Below are positions 1-6,898 of a DNA stretch of 24,516 bases, piece after piece. How positions within the stretch are numbered: the stretch's first letter is position 1; every line of letters starts with the position of its first letter. A model generated the notes under the pieces. The model did not search any database and was not told the DNA's origin. It was given only the letters and a program-made list of their open reading frames with translations. The DNA lies in the IMG/VR virus record IMGVR_UViG_3300020472_000159, positions 1 through 24,516 of that record, one strand, 5' to 3'. The stretch is from a virus. The position numbers were made by a program, and so were the translations under genes.

Positions 1-319
1 ACTCTTTATTTACATCCACGCAGTAGAATCTCCCTTCTGGGTGTTTCTCCTTGCAGAGATCGACGAATTTGTCGCTTATATCCAGCCCGATATATTCGTT
101 CTCGTTTAAGCCGGCTGAAATAAGATGAGAATATAGTAGCCCTGTCCCGCACCCAAAATCAAGTATTGTTGCCGGCTCTGTGCTTCTTATTATGCCCAGC
201 ATTACGTCAAATCTAGTTTTTAGCTCAGACATATCTGGCCAGTCTACGCCGAGATGGCTATCGCCATGTGTTTCGAGACATTTTTCATAATACCTTTGTA
301 TACTAAGATATTCGTCCAA
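1..319 (-). CDS. SAM-dependent class I methyltransferase, N-terminal part (cut by window edge)
   Basis: The visible 106 residues contain the class I methyltransferase motif I (DFGCGTG, residues 54-60), which forms the glycine-rich SAM-binding loop. They also contain an acidic residue after strand 2 (GLD, residues 78-80) that would contact the SAM ribose. The N-terminus (YYEKCLETHGDSHLGVDWPD) resembles small phage and bacterial methyltransferases of unknown substrate. The reading frame is closed upstream by the TAA of the preceding gene (335-337). No ATG lies upstream of the SAM motif except an internal one about 30 codons in. A GGAG at 326-329 stands 6 nt before a TTG at 317-319, so I take TTG as start. 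The rest of the protein lies outside the window, so the substrate (protein, sugar or nucleic acid) cannot be judged. It follows the capsid and fibre genes and may modify a virion component, but that is inference. Confidence 0.82.
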   Translation of the reverse strand, partial: MDEYLSIQRYYEKCLETHGDSHLGVDWPDMSELKTRFDVMLGIIRSTEPATILDFGCGTGLLYSHLISAGLNENEYIGLDISDKFVDLCKEKHPEGRFYCVDVNKE

Positions 320-334
320 TCGCGACTCCGATTT

Positions 335-619
335 TTATTTTGTTGTGTTCTTTTTCTTAGTCTTGCGAATTGGTGTTGTTTTGGGAGCATCATAAACGCT
401 CGTACCTTTTTTGCGGGCGACTTTCTTGGTAACAGTCGACTGTGTAGCGGTTTCTACCACTGGTTCTGTTTCGATGGCAGTTTCCACTACCGGCTCAATG
501 ATCGGCGCGGCGGCAACGGTCTGTGTTTCCACAGTAGGGGTCACTTGGGTTGCTGCAGCGGCTGCTCGCTTCTTGGCGCGGGCAGCATTTTTCAATCTCA
601 ATCTTTTACGGGGGTTCAT
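335..619 (-). CDS. Small Lys/Arg/Ala-rich protein with Thr/Val/Glu-rich middle
   Basis: A 94-residue protein. Residues 1-20 are strongly basic (MNPRKRLRLKNAARAKKRAA). The middle is low-complexity with repeated PVVET-type units, and the C-terminus is again basic (KKVARKKG and RKTKKKNTTK). The open frame extends upstream to 754, but that part runs through a terminator hairpin. The ATG at 617-619 has a clear AAGGAG, so I start there. It lies directly downstream of a WCTATTTAY box (642-650) and 15 nt ahead of the methyltransferase, so the two are probably co-transcribed. The charge pattern would suit DNA or RNA binding or packing inside the head. I do not recognise a family, and the function is unknown. 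Confidence 0.7.
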   Translation of the reverse strand: MNPRKRLRLKNAARAKKRAAAAATQVTPTVETQTVAAAPIIEPVVETAIETEPVVETATQSTVTKKVARKKGTSVYDAPKTTPIRKTKKKNTTK

Positions 620-712
620 AGTAATTCTCCTTGGGGATAACGTAAATAGTTTGCCCGGGGGCAAAAATCTCAAAAAATTGCCGGGGAAAAAATTTGGCAG
701 ATCGACATTTTC
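620..712 (-). other. Intergenic leader with GC palindrome next to a promoter-like box
   Basis: Between the terminator of the upstream gene and the start at 619 there is an AT-rich stretch. It holds a 16-nt palindrome, TTTGCCCCCGGGCAAA on the minus strand (about 649-664). The palindrome abuts the ACTATTTAC box at 642-650. It could be an operator or a second weak hairpin terminator. I see no coding potential here. Confidence 0.4.
642..650 (-). promoter_or_regulatory. WCTATTTAY box (candidate late promoter element)
   Basis: Minus-strand ACTATTTAC, 22 nt before the ATG at 619, with an AAGGAG ribosome site in between. It matches four other intergenic boxes in this window at 8 or 9 of 9 positions. 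It lies just downstream of a rho-independent terminator, which is where a new transcript would need to start. Confidence 0.5.
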
Positions 713-748
713 AAAAAAAGCCCCCAATCTCAGAGAAAGAAGGGGACT
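713..748 (-). terminator. Rho-independent terminator after the 776-1249 gene
   Basis: On the minus strand AGTCCCC pairs with GGGGGCT across a 16-nt loop that holds a short inner stem. A run of seven T follows directly. The hairpin begins 28 nt after the stop of the fibre-like gene at 776. This is a textbook intrinsic terminator and the strongest in the window. Confidence 0.85.
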
Positions 749-775
749 AATCAAGATTTGAATTTCAAGAAGCTT

Positions 776-1249
776 TTATGAGGTTTGAGTGATGATATCA
801 TTAACGATTCCACTAACGTACCAATTAGTGCCGTCGCTCCAGAATTCTAATGTATCACCTAGAGCTGCATTTGAATTGTGCAATGTTAAGGCACTTTTAT
901 CGCTTATGCCAACTCTTGCTACCGTAGCACCGTTCGTATTGTGGTGATAGCCACCTTGTAACTTTGAACTTCCCCCGTTTATCACGTGTGCCACTGCCGT
1001 GGTAGCAACAAATCGGAAACTTATGCCCGCGGCTGGTGTTGGCAACGTCACAGTTGAGGCATCGCTGCCGCCCATGTTAACAATAGCCCCTGAATCATCA
1101 GAGGTCAAAGTACGTGTGGCACCGGAACCAGTTAAGGAAATTACCTGCTTCAACCCACCCTTTAAGGTTGATTGATTTAACTGTAATTCTCTTTTGAGAT
1201 TTTGAATTAGGGCTTGCGTTCTCGCTAAGCCTACTCTTTTACTTCCCAT
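776..1249 (-). CDS. Small fibre-like structural protein (ART-helix N-terminus, beta C-terminus)
   Basis: A 157-residue protein. Residues 1-31 form a predicted helical module (MGSKRVGLARTQALIQNLKR...) shared with the 343-residue protein at 5723-6754. The remainder is a Gly/Thr/Ser-rich beta domain. Within it are a STVTLPTPAAG strand, as in phage fibre domains that hold TITLP, and a C-terminal WSDGTNWYVSG motif shared with the genes at 6899 and 10643. A good ribosome site (TGGAGGG) precedes the ATG. It stands alone between two terminators (1334-1366 and 713-748), so it is probably its own transcript following the capsid gene. A virion role such as head decoration or short fibre is inferred from sequence type and location. 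I cannot name the exact structure. Confidence 0.85.
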   Translation of the reverse strand: MGSKRVGLARTQALIQNLKRELQLNQSTLKGGLKQVISLTGSGATRTLTSDDSGAIVNMGGSDASTVTLPTPAAGISFRFVATTAVAHVINGGSSKLQGGYHHNTNGATVARVGISDKSALTLHNSNAALGDTLEFWSDGTNWYVSGIVNDIITQTS

Positions 1250-1333
1250 AGTTTAAAACCCTCCATTTATAATCATGTTAAAAACATTATGGTGAACCTT
1301 TCGATTCGTCTGTAATTAGTTTTGGGATAAACA

Positions 1334-1366
1334 AAGACCCCCGCCTTTTTCAAGACGGGGGGCTTT
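1334..1366 (-). terminator. Rho-independent terminator after the major capsid gene
   Basis: A GC-rich stem (minus strand AAAGCCCCCCGTC against GGCGGGGGTCTTT, one mismatch and one G-T pair) closes an 8-nt loop about 50 nt after the capsid stop codon. The downstream tract TCTTTGTTTAT is U-rich but interrupted. The position suits termination of the scaffold-capsid transcript. The remaining 1250-1333 stretch holds the leader of the next gene, with a TTATAAATGG sequence at about 1265. Confidence 0.8.
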
Positions 1367-1417
1367 AATTTTACATTTGCTTAGGTTTTGCAACTCACAG
1401 CTAACAAAAGTTAACTA

Positions 1418-3244
1418 TTAAGTAGTAGAACCTGACTCGCCAATGAGTCCGCGGACGATAACAAGACCGTACATATCAGGACGCACCATCTTCTTGGCAT
1501 AGCGCGTCATGACTCCCTTACGGGGTACGAAGTCTTCTGGTCCGAAGATCGTAGGAGTGGTTTGCAGCGGCACGTATGGTGCGTACACATATCCACTTTC
1601 AAGGAAAGAGGATCCGCGACGTCCAACAAGAATCAAGTTCTTTTGGAAGTAAGGATCAACGATAACGTCAAACTTCTTACTCAAAGAACCGACCTTGACC
1701 GAACCAATAGAACCTCGATCGTCGTCATGAGTGACGGAAGCGCGGAATCCAGCGGTGAACTCAAGAATGTTGGCAACTTCAGGTCCGCAGACGATGAAGT
1801 TAGCACCACCCCGAAGAGTCTTACGGTGGATAGCGGCAGATACATCATTGATGGTCTCTGCAAGGGTCTCATACCACTCTGATACGGTACCGGTGAAGTC
1901 CGGAGCCGCAGAGCTAGCGCCAATTTCAGCACCAGTTTCACGGTTAACGAACAGTCCCGGAGAACGCGACCAGAAGTATGTAGCACCAGTCGCACCATTA
2001 ACGAGATCGGCAAGAATCTCACGATCAATTTCAAGAGCAATTTGCTCCGAAAGGATCGAGGTCAACTCAACCTCGGCATCAAGGTTGTGGTAGGCGTTAA
2101 GGTCTTGACCTAACTCCGGAGTCCACTTAGCCTTGAGCTTCTTCGTCATGGCGGTGACAGCCACAGAATCGACCTTAATGTCGATCTCAGGAATCTGAGT
2201 ACTACCCTCAAGTCCCCACTCGGTTGTACCAACGATGGCACCCATAGAGCTAGCTACCGCATCAAAGTCATCAGTCATCGGAACTTGAACCGCAATTGGG
2301 TTCTGTTCAGTAACTGCACCAACACTCGATGACTTCGCTACAAGATAGTAACGAATACCCTCAACTCCACTGGCAGCATCTGCAGCAGAGACGATTTGAG
2401 TGAGGCGGCGGACCTGACGGACAGAGCCTGACCAATTTGGAGTAAGACCACCGGCGACAGCACCAGACAGGCACGTATCAACGTTGGTAATCTTAAACGC
2501 AGACAAGTTGTTGAAGTCTGCTTGGGCATTAGCATAATCTGTGCTCTTGTCAACCTCAAGAACGATAACCTTGTACGAAGTGCCACTACCAGAAAGAGCA
2601 AGAAGATCGGCATCAAAGTCGATCAGCTTCAAGTTGCTTTCAGTTGCAGGGTTGTCGTCCAAGTCGAACTGAGCCTTGACCACGTACTCGTCGAGCGCGC
2701 TCTGGGCGGAACCCGTTGGAGAGCCGTACGCGTAACCACGCCCGGAAATACGAGGACCACCGAGATCAGCACTAGATGACTGAACAAGGTCAACACCACC
2801 GGTGATTTGGGAACCAACCTGATCAGTACCATAAATGGACTTATTGGCTGTGTTACCAAACCGTTGGGTTTGGGTGTCCTTGTCTCCCGGTCCGCCAAGA
2901 TCTGGCGAGAACAAGAAGTCAAGGAAGAAAATGAGACCCGATGGGAGACTCATTGGCTGAACACTAACTAATTCGTTAGAAATTAAGCCTGCGAAAACAC
3001 GACGGACGATCGGGAATGCGACGGCTGCGAAACCTTCGACATCACCAGCTGCCATGCTGCTGTTCTCGCGGAGAAGCTCTTTAGCTTGGTTCTCAAGCAA
3101 ACGAGCCATGGATGATCTTTGGCGACCATCATTCAGACCTTCAAGAAGTCCCGTCTTTTCCCACTTGGAAAGAAGAGCGGATCCTTCGGCCTGCATATCA
3201 CGATTGACAATACCTTCTGTCAATCTTCCAATAATACTAGACAT
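1418..3244 (-). CDS. 23: Major capsid protein, T4 gp23-like (HK97 fold)
   Basis: This is the main shell subunit. It is built as a precursor around the scaffold and cleaved by the prohead protease. The N-terminus follows the gp23 pattern: ALLSKWEKTGLLEG (23-36), then a RLLENQAKELL block (48-58), then VRRVFAGLISNELVSVQPM (80-98). The mid-region TKKLKAKWTPELGQDL with HNLDAEVELTSILS and IALEIDREIL matches the gp23 core. The C-terminus (KFDVIVDPYF, YVYAPYVPLQ, TRYAKKMVRPDMYG) is diagnostic. A cleavage at LRE60 is plausible, close to the E65 site of T4. At 608 residues it is longer than T4 gp23 (521). The extra length lies roughly at residues 112-330, probably a surface insertion. A perfect AAGGAGGT at 3252-3259 with 7-nt spacing suits very high expression. 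It follows the scaffold gene by 30 nt. Confidence 0.97.
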   Translation of the reverse strand: MSSIIGRLTEGIVNRDMQAEGSALLSKWEKTGLLEGLNDGRQRSSMARLLENQAKELLRENSSMAAGDVEGFAAVAFPIVRRVFAGLISNELVSVQPMSLPSGLIFFLDFLFSPDLGGPGDKDTQTQRFGNTANKSIYGTDQVGSQITGGVDLVQSSSADLGGPRISGRGYAYGSPTGSAQSALDEYVVKAQFDLDDNPATESNLKLIDFDADLLALSGSGTSYKVIVLEVDKSTDYANAQADFNNLSAFKITNVDTCLSGAVAGGLTPNWSGSVRQVRRLTQIVSAADAASGVEGIRYYLVAKSSSVGAVTEQNPIAVQVPMTDDFDAVASSMGAIVGTTEWGLEGSTQIPEIDIKVDSVAVTAMTKKLKAKWTPELGQDLNAYHNLDAEVELTSILSEQIALEIDREILADLVNGATGATYFWSRSPGLFVNRETGAEIGASSAAPDFTGTVSEWYETLAETINDVSAAIHRKTLRGGANFIVCGPEVANILEFTAGFRASVTHDDDRGSIGSVKVGSLSKKFDVIVDPYFQKNLILVGRRGSSFLESGYVYAPYVPLQTTPTIFGPEDFVPRKGVMTRYAKKMVRPDMYGLVIVRGLIGESGSTT

Positions 3245-3251
3245 TTAAATT

Positions 3252-3259
3252 ACCTCCTT
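3252..3259 (-). promoter_or_regulatory. Full-length Shine-Dalgarno of the capsid gene
   Basis: The minus strand reads AAGGAGGT, 7 nt before the capsid ATG. It is a complete complement to the 16S rRNA tail and stronger than most ribosome sites of the neighbouring genes. It fits a protein needed in many hundreds of copies per virion. Confidence 0.75.
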
Positions 3260-3274
3260 AAAATTGTAATTGGT

Positions 3275-4474
3275 TTATTCTATTCCAGCTAGTCTCTTCA
3301 TACGATCCGAAAACGGATCATGAGGAGTTGACTCTTTACGAGTCGCACGAATAACAGAGGAACGACTTCCGATTGCTTCGCTCAGTGATTGTGGACCGCG
3401 CTTAGGTGCAGCCTCCACTGTGCTTTGAAGTGTCTCGTGAATCATTTTTGCTTCCGTGACTGAACCAGCATTAGAAATAGCTTCGACAATTTTATCTTTT
3501 TGCCGCTCATTTAAGGAGGTATTTCGTAAAACACGGTTCGTGTAAAGCAAGCGAGCGTTGGAAAGATTTACATCTTGTAAACTTTCTTTAAGCTCTTGAA
3601 TTGCTTGCTTATATTGTGAATTGTGCTCGGTGAGTTGGTTATTTTCGAAAACCAACTCTTCTTGAGCTTTCTTCAAATCTTTTAATTCTTCTTCGACGTC
3701 GGTGCTGCGTCTGTGGGCTAATGCTTTCTCGATTTCCCACTTCATACTTTCGGAGGAGCGACCAGCCCAACCAGAAAGAGTGGCACCCATGTCCACTGTA
3801 AGCTTTTCTGCGATAGCATCAACAAGCTCATCCAGATTGGCGTCGTCGGCGCTCTCCGACTCTTCTAATCCAGCTTTTGTCATTGCATCAGCGTCGGCTT
3901 CTTCCGCTGCAGCAGAGCCAGCAAGGGCTGCGGCGCTCGAATTGCCAGTGGCAGACTCTTCGTCAGCCTCTTCCCCGGCAAAAGAGCCGGGATCGTTGAC
4001 TTCTTCTAACTCGTCATCGTCGAGTATTTCTGAAAGGTCAACTTCAATCTCTTCGGACTCTTCTAGTCCTTTAATTGCTTCTTGGAGGGCACCTAAATCG
4101 ATATTCAACTCTACTGGGGCGCCGGCGTCTGGAAAGCCTCTAAGGTTCTCGCCATCTAAATTATTAAAACCGTCGGTGGCGGCGAGCGGAACATTGTCTT
4201 CGGCGTCAATAGGCTCTGTGGTACCTGTTTCTTCGCCCATCTCTCCTTCAGTTGCTTCCAATCCGGCATCGAGTTCCGGTGCAGGCTCTTCTCCGGCAGC
4301 GGGCTCCAGATCGCCTCCCAATTCTAAATCCAAATCGTCTTGTTCCAACATGCGATCTAAAGTTTTCTTTACCTCTTGGGAATATTTTTCAATAACCATG
4401 GTTTCTGCATTTTTTAATGCTGCAGCGCGTAAAGCTTTTGCGTCTACAATAGCCTCGCTAAGTAAGTTAGACAT
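3275..4474 (-). CDS. 22: Prohead core scaffold protein, T4 gp22-like
   Basis: This is the internal scaffold on which the capsid shell assembles, later degraded by the prohead protease. The N-terminus (MSNLLSEAIVDAKAL) carries LSE7 before Ala, like the LIAE site at the start of T4 gp22. Residues about 45-235 are highly acidic and Ala/Gly/Ser-rich. Residues about 258-302 form a coiled coil (EEELKDLKKAQEELVFENNQ). The block SNARLLYTNRVLRN...LNERQKDKIVEAI (305-332) is the conserved gp22 core as I know it from marine T4-like phages. The C-terminus DPFSDRMKRLAGIE is also typical. It is 399 residues long versus 269 in T4, mainly through the acidic region. It sits immediately upstream of the capsid gene with a WCTATTTAY box 32 nt ahead of its start, so scaffold and capsid probably share one transcript. 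Confidence 0.88.
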   Translation of the reverse strand: MSNLLSEAIVDAKALRAAALKNAETMVIEKYSQEVKKTLDRMLEQDDLDLELGGDLEPAAGEEPAPELDAGLEATEGEMGEETGTTEPIDAEDNVPLAATDGFNNLDGENLRGFPDAGAPVELNIDLGALQEAIKGLEESEEIEVDLSEILDDDELEEVNDPGSFAGEEADEESATGNSSAAALAGSAAAEEADADAMTKAGLEESESADDANLDELVDAIAEKLTVDMGATLSGWAGRSSESMKWEIEKALAHRRSTDVEEELKDLKKAQEELVFENNQLTEHNSQYKQAIQELKESLQDVNLSNARLLYTNRVLRNTSLNERQKDKIVEAISNAGSVTEAKMIHETLQSTVEAAPKRGPQSLSEAIGSRSSVIRATRKESTPHDPFSDRMKRLAGIE

Positions 4475-4506
4475 ATATTAACTCCTAAAATGACATTAAT
4501 TCAGGA

Positions 4507-4515
4507 ATAAATAGT
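4507..4515 (-). promoter_or_regulatory. WCTATTTAY box ahead of scaffold-capsid unit
   Basis: Minus-strand ACTATTTAT, 32 nt upstream of the scaffold start. It lies in the 91-nt gap after the beta-propeller gene. Its context GGAAACTATTTATTC shares the purine-A-A flank with other copies. It is probably the start signal for scaffold and capsid. Confidence 0.5.
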
Positions 4516-4565
4516 TTCCAGACTCACAAAAGTCCATTTTTTAAAGCACCTCGCCATTAGTATTA

Positions 4566-5723
4566 CTATAGCGGCAAATAAAGATCGACAGCTAAGCCTT
4601 CGACGTTTCGATCGCCGCTCTTGTTTATGTCACTTACGATAAGAGACCATGAGAGTCCATTGTCCGTGCTTCTTAAAATATCTCCGCCGTTTTTGCCGTC
4701 AGAGCCCACATACCATGTGCCTGTACCGTCTGTGCAGATAGCGTTTGTATTGCCTCCGGTGTCGGGCAGTGTTTGGCGGCTCCCGGTAACTACACACGAT
4801 GTTCCATCTACATTAACTGCAAGACTGTTACCCTTATCGATACACACGACTCGCCCGTTGCCAGCGGCGCATCTTTGCGTATATGTACCATGAATGGAAT
4901 TGGAACCATCTGTTAAATGAACTCGGCTACCCCAAGTGGTAGTATCACTAGCAGCAGCCGATATAACGGAGGCTTGCCCGTTACTCGAACTGTCATCATA
5001 TTTATATAAACACATCACACTGCTGTTTGTGAAAACTAAATCTCTAATCATACCAGCAGATGAATCTCCCACATCGAGAGTATGCTCTAATGCCCATGTT
5101 GCCGCATCGTCTGAGGATTTATAAATTTTGCTTCCGACGCCAAACCACCATCTACCCTCTCCGTCGCTGGTGAGCGCCTTAATATCATTGGCTCCCGGAT
5201 CGGCAATGTCGGTCAGACCTGTGAGGTCGATCGACGACCATGTAGATCCGTCTGTAGAGCGCCATATTTTGCGAGTCGGAGTGGTGATATTACCGGCGGT
5301 AACCCACACATCATTGCCCCAAAGCACTGTCCATTGTTGAGGGCCAACCGCACGATTTGTCCAGCTATCTTTGTCATCAATGAAATTGGCATTCGTAGAA
5401 TCGTAAACGCACTCACTAGAAGCAACTCGAATTGCCACCCAATGAGCTTCGCCGCTAGCGTCTTTTCCATAAGCAACATCTATTAGATCCCATGACTCGG
5501 CGCCTCCAGCCAGAGAATACGCATTGCTTTGATATTTGGACTTGTTGGTTATATCATCCATTCCGACATAAGATATATAAGCATTATCCATGGCGACGAT
5601 TAATTTTGACATAACCGGTGCACGGAGCACTCCATTGATGCTATAAATCGATGCGTCTAACACACTATCATAAGAAGTCATGTTGCTCGCGCTGACAGAG
5701 TTGACAGAAGTATAATTAGCCAT
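4566..5723 (-). CDS. Asp-box (BNR) beta-propeller virion protein
   Basis: A 385-residue protein built of repeated WSS/TW blades. Three Asp-boxes of the S-x-D-x-G-x-T-W type are visible: RSTDGSTWSS, KSSDDAATWAL and RSTDNGLSWSL. Degenerate blades lie between them, as in sialidase-type or BNR propellers. The N-terminus (MANYTSVNSVSASNM) is Ser/Asn-rich. The start overlaps the stop of the 5723-6754 gene by one base (TAATG), so translation of the two is coupled. No catalytic Arg triad or FRIP motif of sialidases can be seen. I therefore read it as a binding or structural propeller, probably displayed on the virion to contact carbohydrate, rather than as an enzyme. The ligand is unknown. Confidence 0.8.
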   Translation of the reverse strand: MANYTSVNSVSASNMTSYDSVLDASIYSINGVLRAPVMSKLIVAMDNAYISYVGMDDITNKSKYQSNAYSLAGGAESWDLIDVAYGKDASGEAHWVAIRVASSECVYDSTNANFIDDKDSWTNRAVGPQQWTVLWGNDVWVTAGNITTPTRKIWRSTDGSTWSSIDLTGLTDIADPGANDIKALTSDGEGRWWFGVGSKIYKSSDDAATWALEHTLDVGDSSAGMIRDLVFTNSSVMCLYKYDDSSSNGQASVISAAASDTTTWGSRVHLTDGSNSIHGTYTQRCAAGNGRVVCIDKGNSLAVNVDGTSCVVTGSRQTLPDTGGNTNAICTDGTGTWYVGSDGKNGGDILRSTDNGLSWSLIVSDINKSGDRNVEGLAVDLYLPL

Positions 5724-6754
5724 TATTTTATAACCATGTAGTCCGGACTAGGATTGAAGTAGATAACATTAGCAGTAGGAGAACAGGTCCCCACTACTCT
5801 TAATATTTCGCCGCTACTAGAGGGAGCAATCGTTGTGAGATAACCGCTTCCTGTGATGTACACGGTGGCGCCAATAGTAAAGCTCCCTTCAAATTCAAGG
5901 TATGTGTTGTAGTCAAAGAATCCGCGCAGTAGCATACCGTCGGAGGATGGCGACGTTCCCAAAGCGGTAGCCAACATTCCCAAACCTCCTGATGCCGCCA
6001 CGGCATTAGTGACCTCGTCCCATTCTCCGTTACTATGTAGATAGTATGTCTTGCCTTTGGTCGTCGTACCGGTTCCGAAGCCTACAACCTCGCCGCTGCC
6101 TTCGTTGTTAGCCAAAGAAACTGCAGTATAGCGCGTGTTTCCATAAAAAGCAGAAGCTGATATATTTGTTGAGGCGGATATATTTCTAAATTGCGAATCC
6201 CCATAAGAATCTATCTGAGCTACTCCGTCACCACTATTGTTTCTAATTTGAACTTTTGTGGAGCCGGCATCGTCTCCAACCTGTATTCTTATGTCCTTGT
6301 TGTTGGCGCTATTTCTGATTTGCATGTGCACGGTCGACGCCTTAATTTGAGCATGGCCGCTATTTGATTCGGCTATTTCAAATAAATTGTTTGCAGTATA
6401 GAGAGCAGATGAGGAAATATTCAAAGAAGATGAAACATTTCCTATCACTTTTAAATTCGTGTCATCCCAAACAAAGTTTGAAGAAGCTCCGAAATCGGTA
6501 CCGCCGTTGTTGAATTGAATCTGGGTGTCACTGCCTGCAGCAGATGTGCTGCCGCCGGCGGTCAATTCCACGCCATTAGCATAAAATGCGGCACCCGAAA
6601 TATTAAGAGAACTTGAAACGTGCGTTTTATTGATGACAGTGCCATTCGTGTCGATAATCACGTCCGTCAGCGTTGAGTTGTTCATGTCCAACTCTCTTCT
6701 TAAATTTTCAATTAATGCCTGTGTTCTAGCCAAGCCGATACGGCGCGATCCCAT
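5723..6754 (-). CDS. Fibre-like structural protein with ART-helix N-terminus
   Basis: A 343-residue protein. Residues 1-30 (MGSRRIGLARTQALIENLRR) match the N-terminus of the 157-residue protein at 776-1249 and probably form a helix that attaches it to the particle. After this comes a long Ser/Asn/Gly-rich beta region with repeated SSLNISGAAFYANG / SSLNISSSALYTAN / STNISASAFYGNT units. It also has a GSDTQIQFNNGGTDFGAS motif common in phage fibre proteins. The C-terminal domain (FTIGATVYITGSGYLT, then VGTCSPTANVIYFNPSPDY) is a beta fold seen at the end of such fibres. Translation continues into the beta-propeller gene through a one-base overlap, which suggests the two products act together. Virion location is inferred. 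Confidence 0.85.
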   Translation of the reverse strand: MGSRRIGLARTQALIENLRRELDMNNSTLTDVIIDTNGTVINKTHVSSSLNISGAAFYANGVELTAGGSTSAAGSDTQIQFNNGGTDFGASSNFVWDDTNLKVIGNVSSSLNISSSALYTANNLFEIAESNSGHAQIKASTVHMQIRNSANNKDIRIQVGDDAGSTKVQIRNNSGDGVAQIDSYGDSQFRNISASTNISASAFYGNTRYTAVSLANNEGSGEVVGFGTGTTTKGKTYYLHSNGEWDEVTNAVAASGGLGMLATALGTSPSSDGMLLRGFFDYNTYLEFEGSFTIGATVYITGSGYLTTIAPSSSGEILRVVGTCSPTANVIYFNPSPDYMVIK

Positions 6755-6898
6755 TTTATATCCTCCACTTGATATGTTATATATAGCACTGTAAAATGGA
6801 AGATTCCCGTATTATATACCAGCCTCTTCGGAGTACATTCGATAAAGCCTCTCTTTTTTTCTAATCTCTAAAATAAGGGAATATTAGAATTATATTTT
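6755..6898 (-). other. AT-rich intergenic region
   Basis: This gap lies between two fibre-like genes. On the minus strand it holds GTGGAGG as ribosome site and GCTATATATAAC at about 6777-6788, a relaxed variant of the WCTATTTAY box. I found no convincing terminator and no coding potential. Confidence 0.35.

Noticed and set aside
254-761. Plus-strand open frames across the small basic gene and the terminator
   Set aside because: They cross the terminator or the methyltransferase start, have no ribosome sites and read as antisense of coding sequence.
1260-1275. TTATAAATGG, close to the T4 late promoter TATAAATA
   Set aside because: Single occurrence with one mismatch that overlaps the ribosome-site region; spacing to the start is too short for a promoter.
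3305-3320. Perfect hairpin GATCCG-aaaa-CGGATC near the scaffold gene end
   Set aside because: Inside coding sequence for DPFSDR with no U-tract; likely a coding coincidence.
3702-4481. Long plus-strand open frame (259 codons), Ser/Ala-rich
   Set aside because: It is the mirror of the acidic Glu/Asp/Ala-rich scaffold gene; no ribosome site, low-complexity content and no other plus-strand genes nearby.
4566-5723. Annotation of the beta-propeller as a sialidase enzyme
   Set aside because: Only Asp-boxes are seen; no catalytic Arg triad, Tyr/Glu pair or FRIP-type motif is recognisable.
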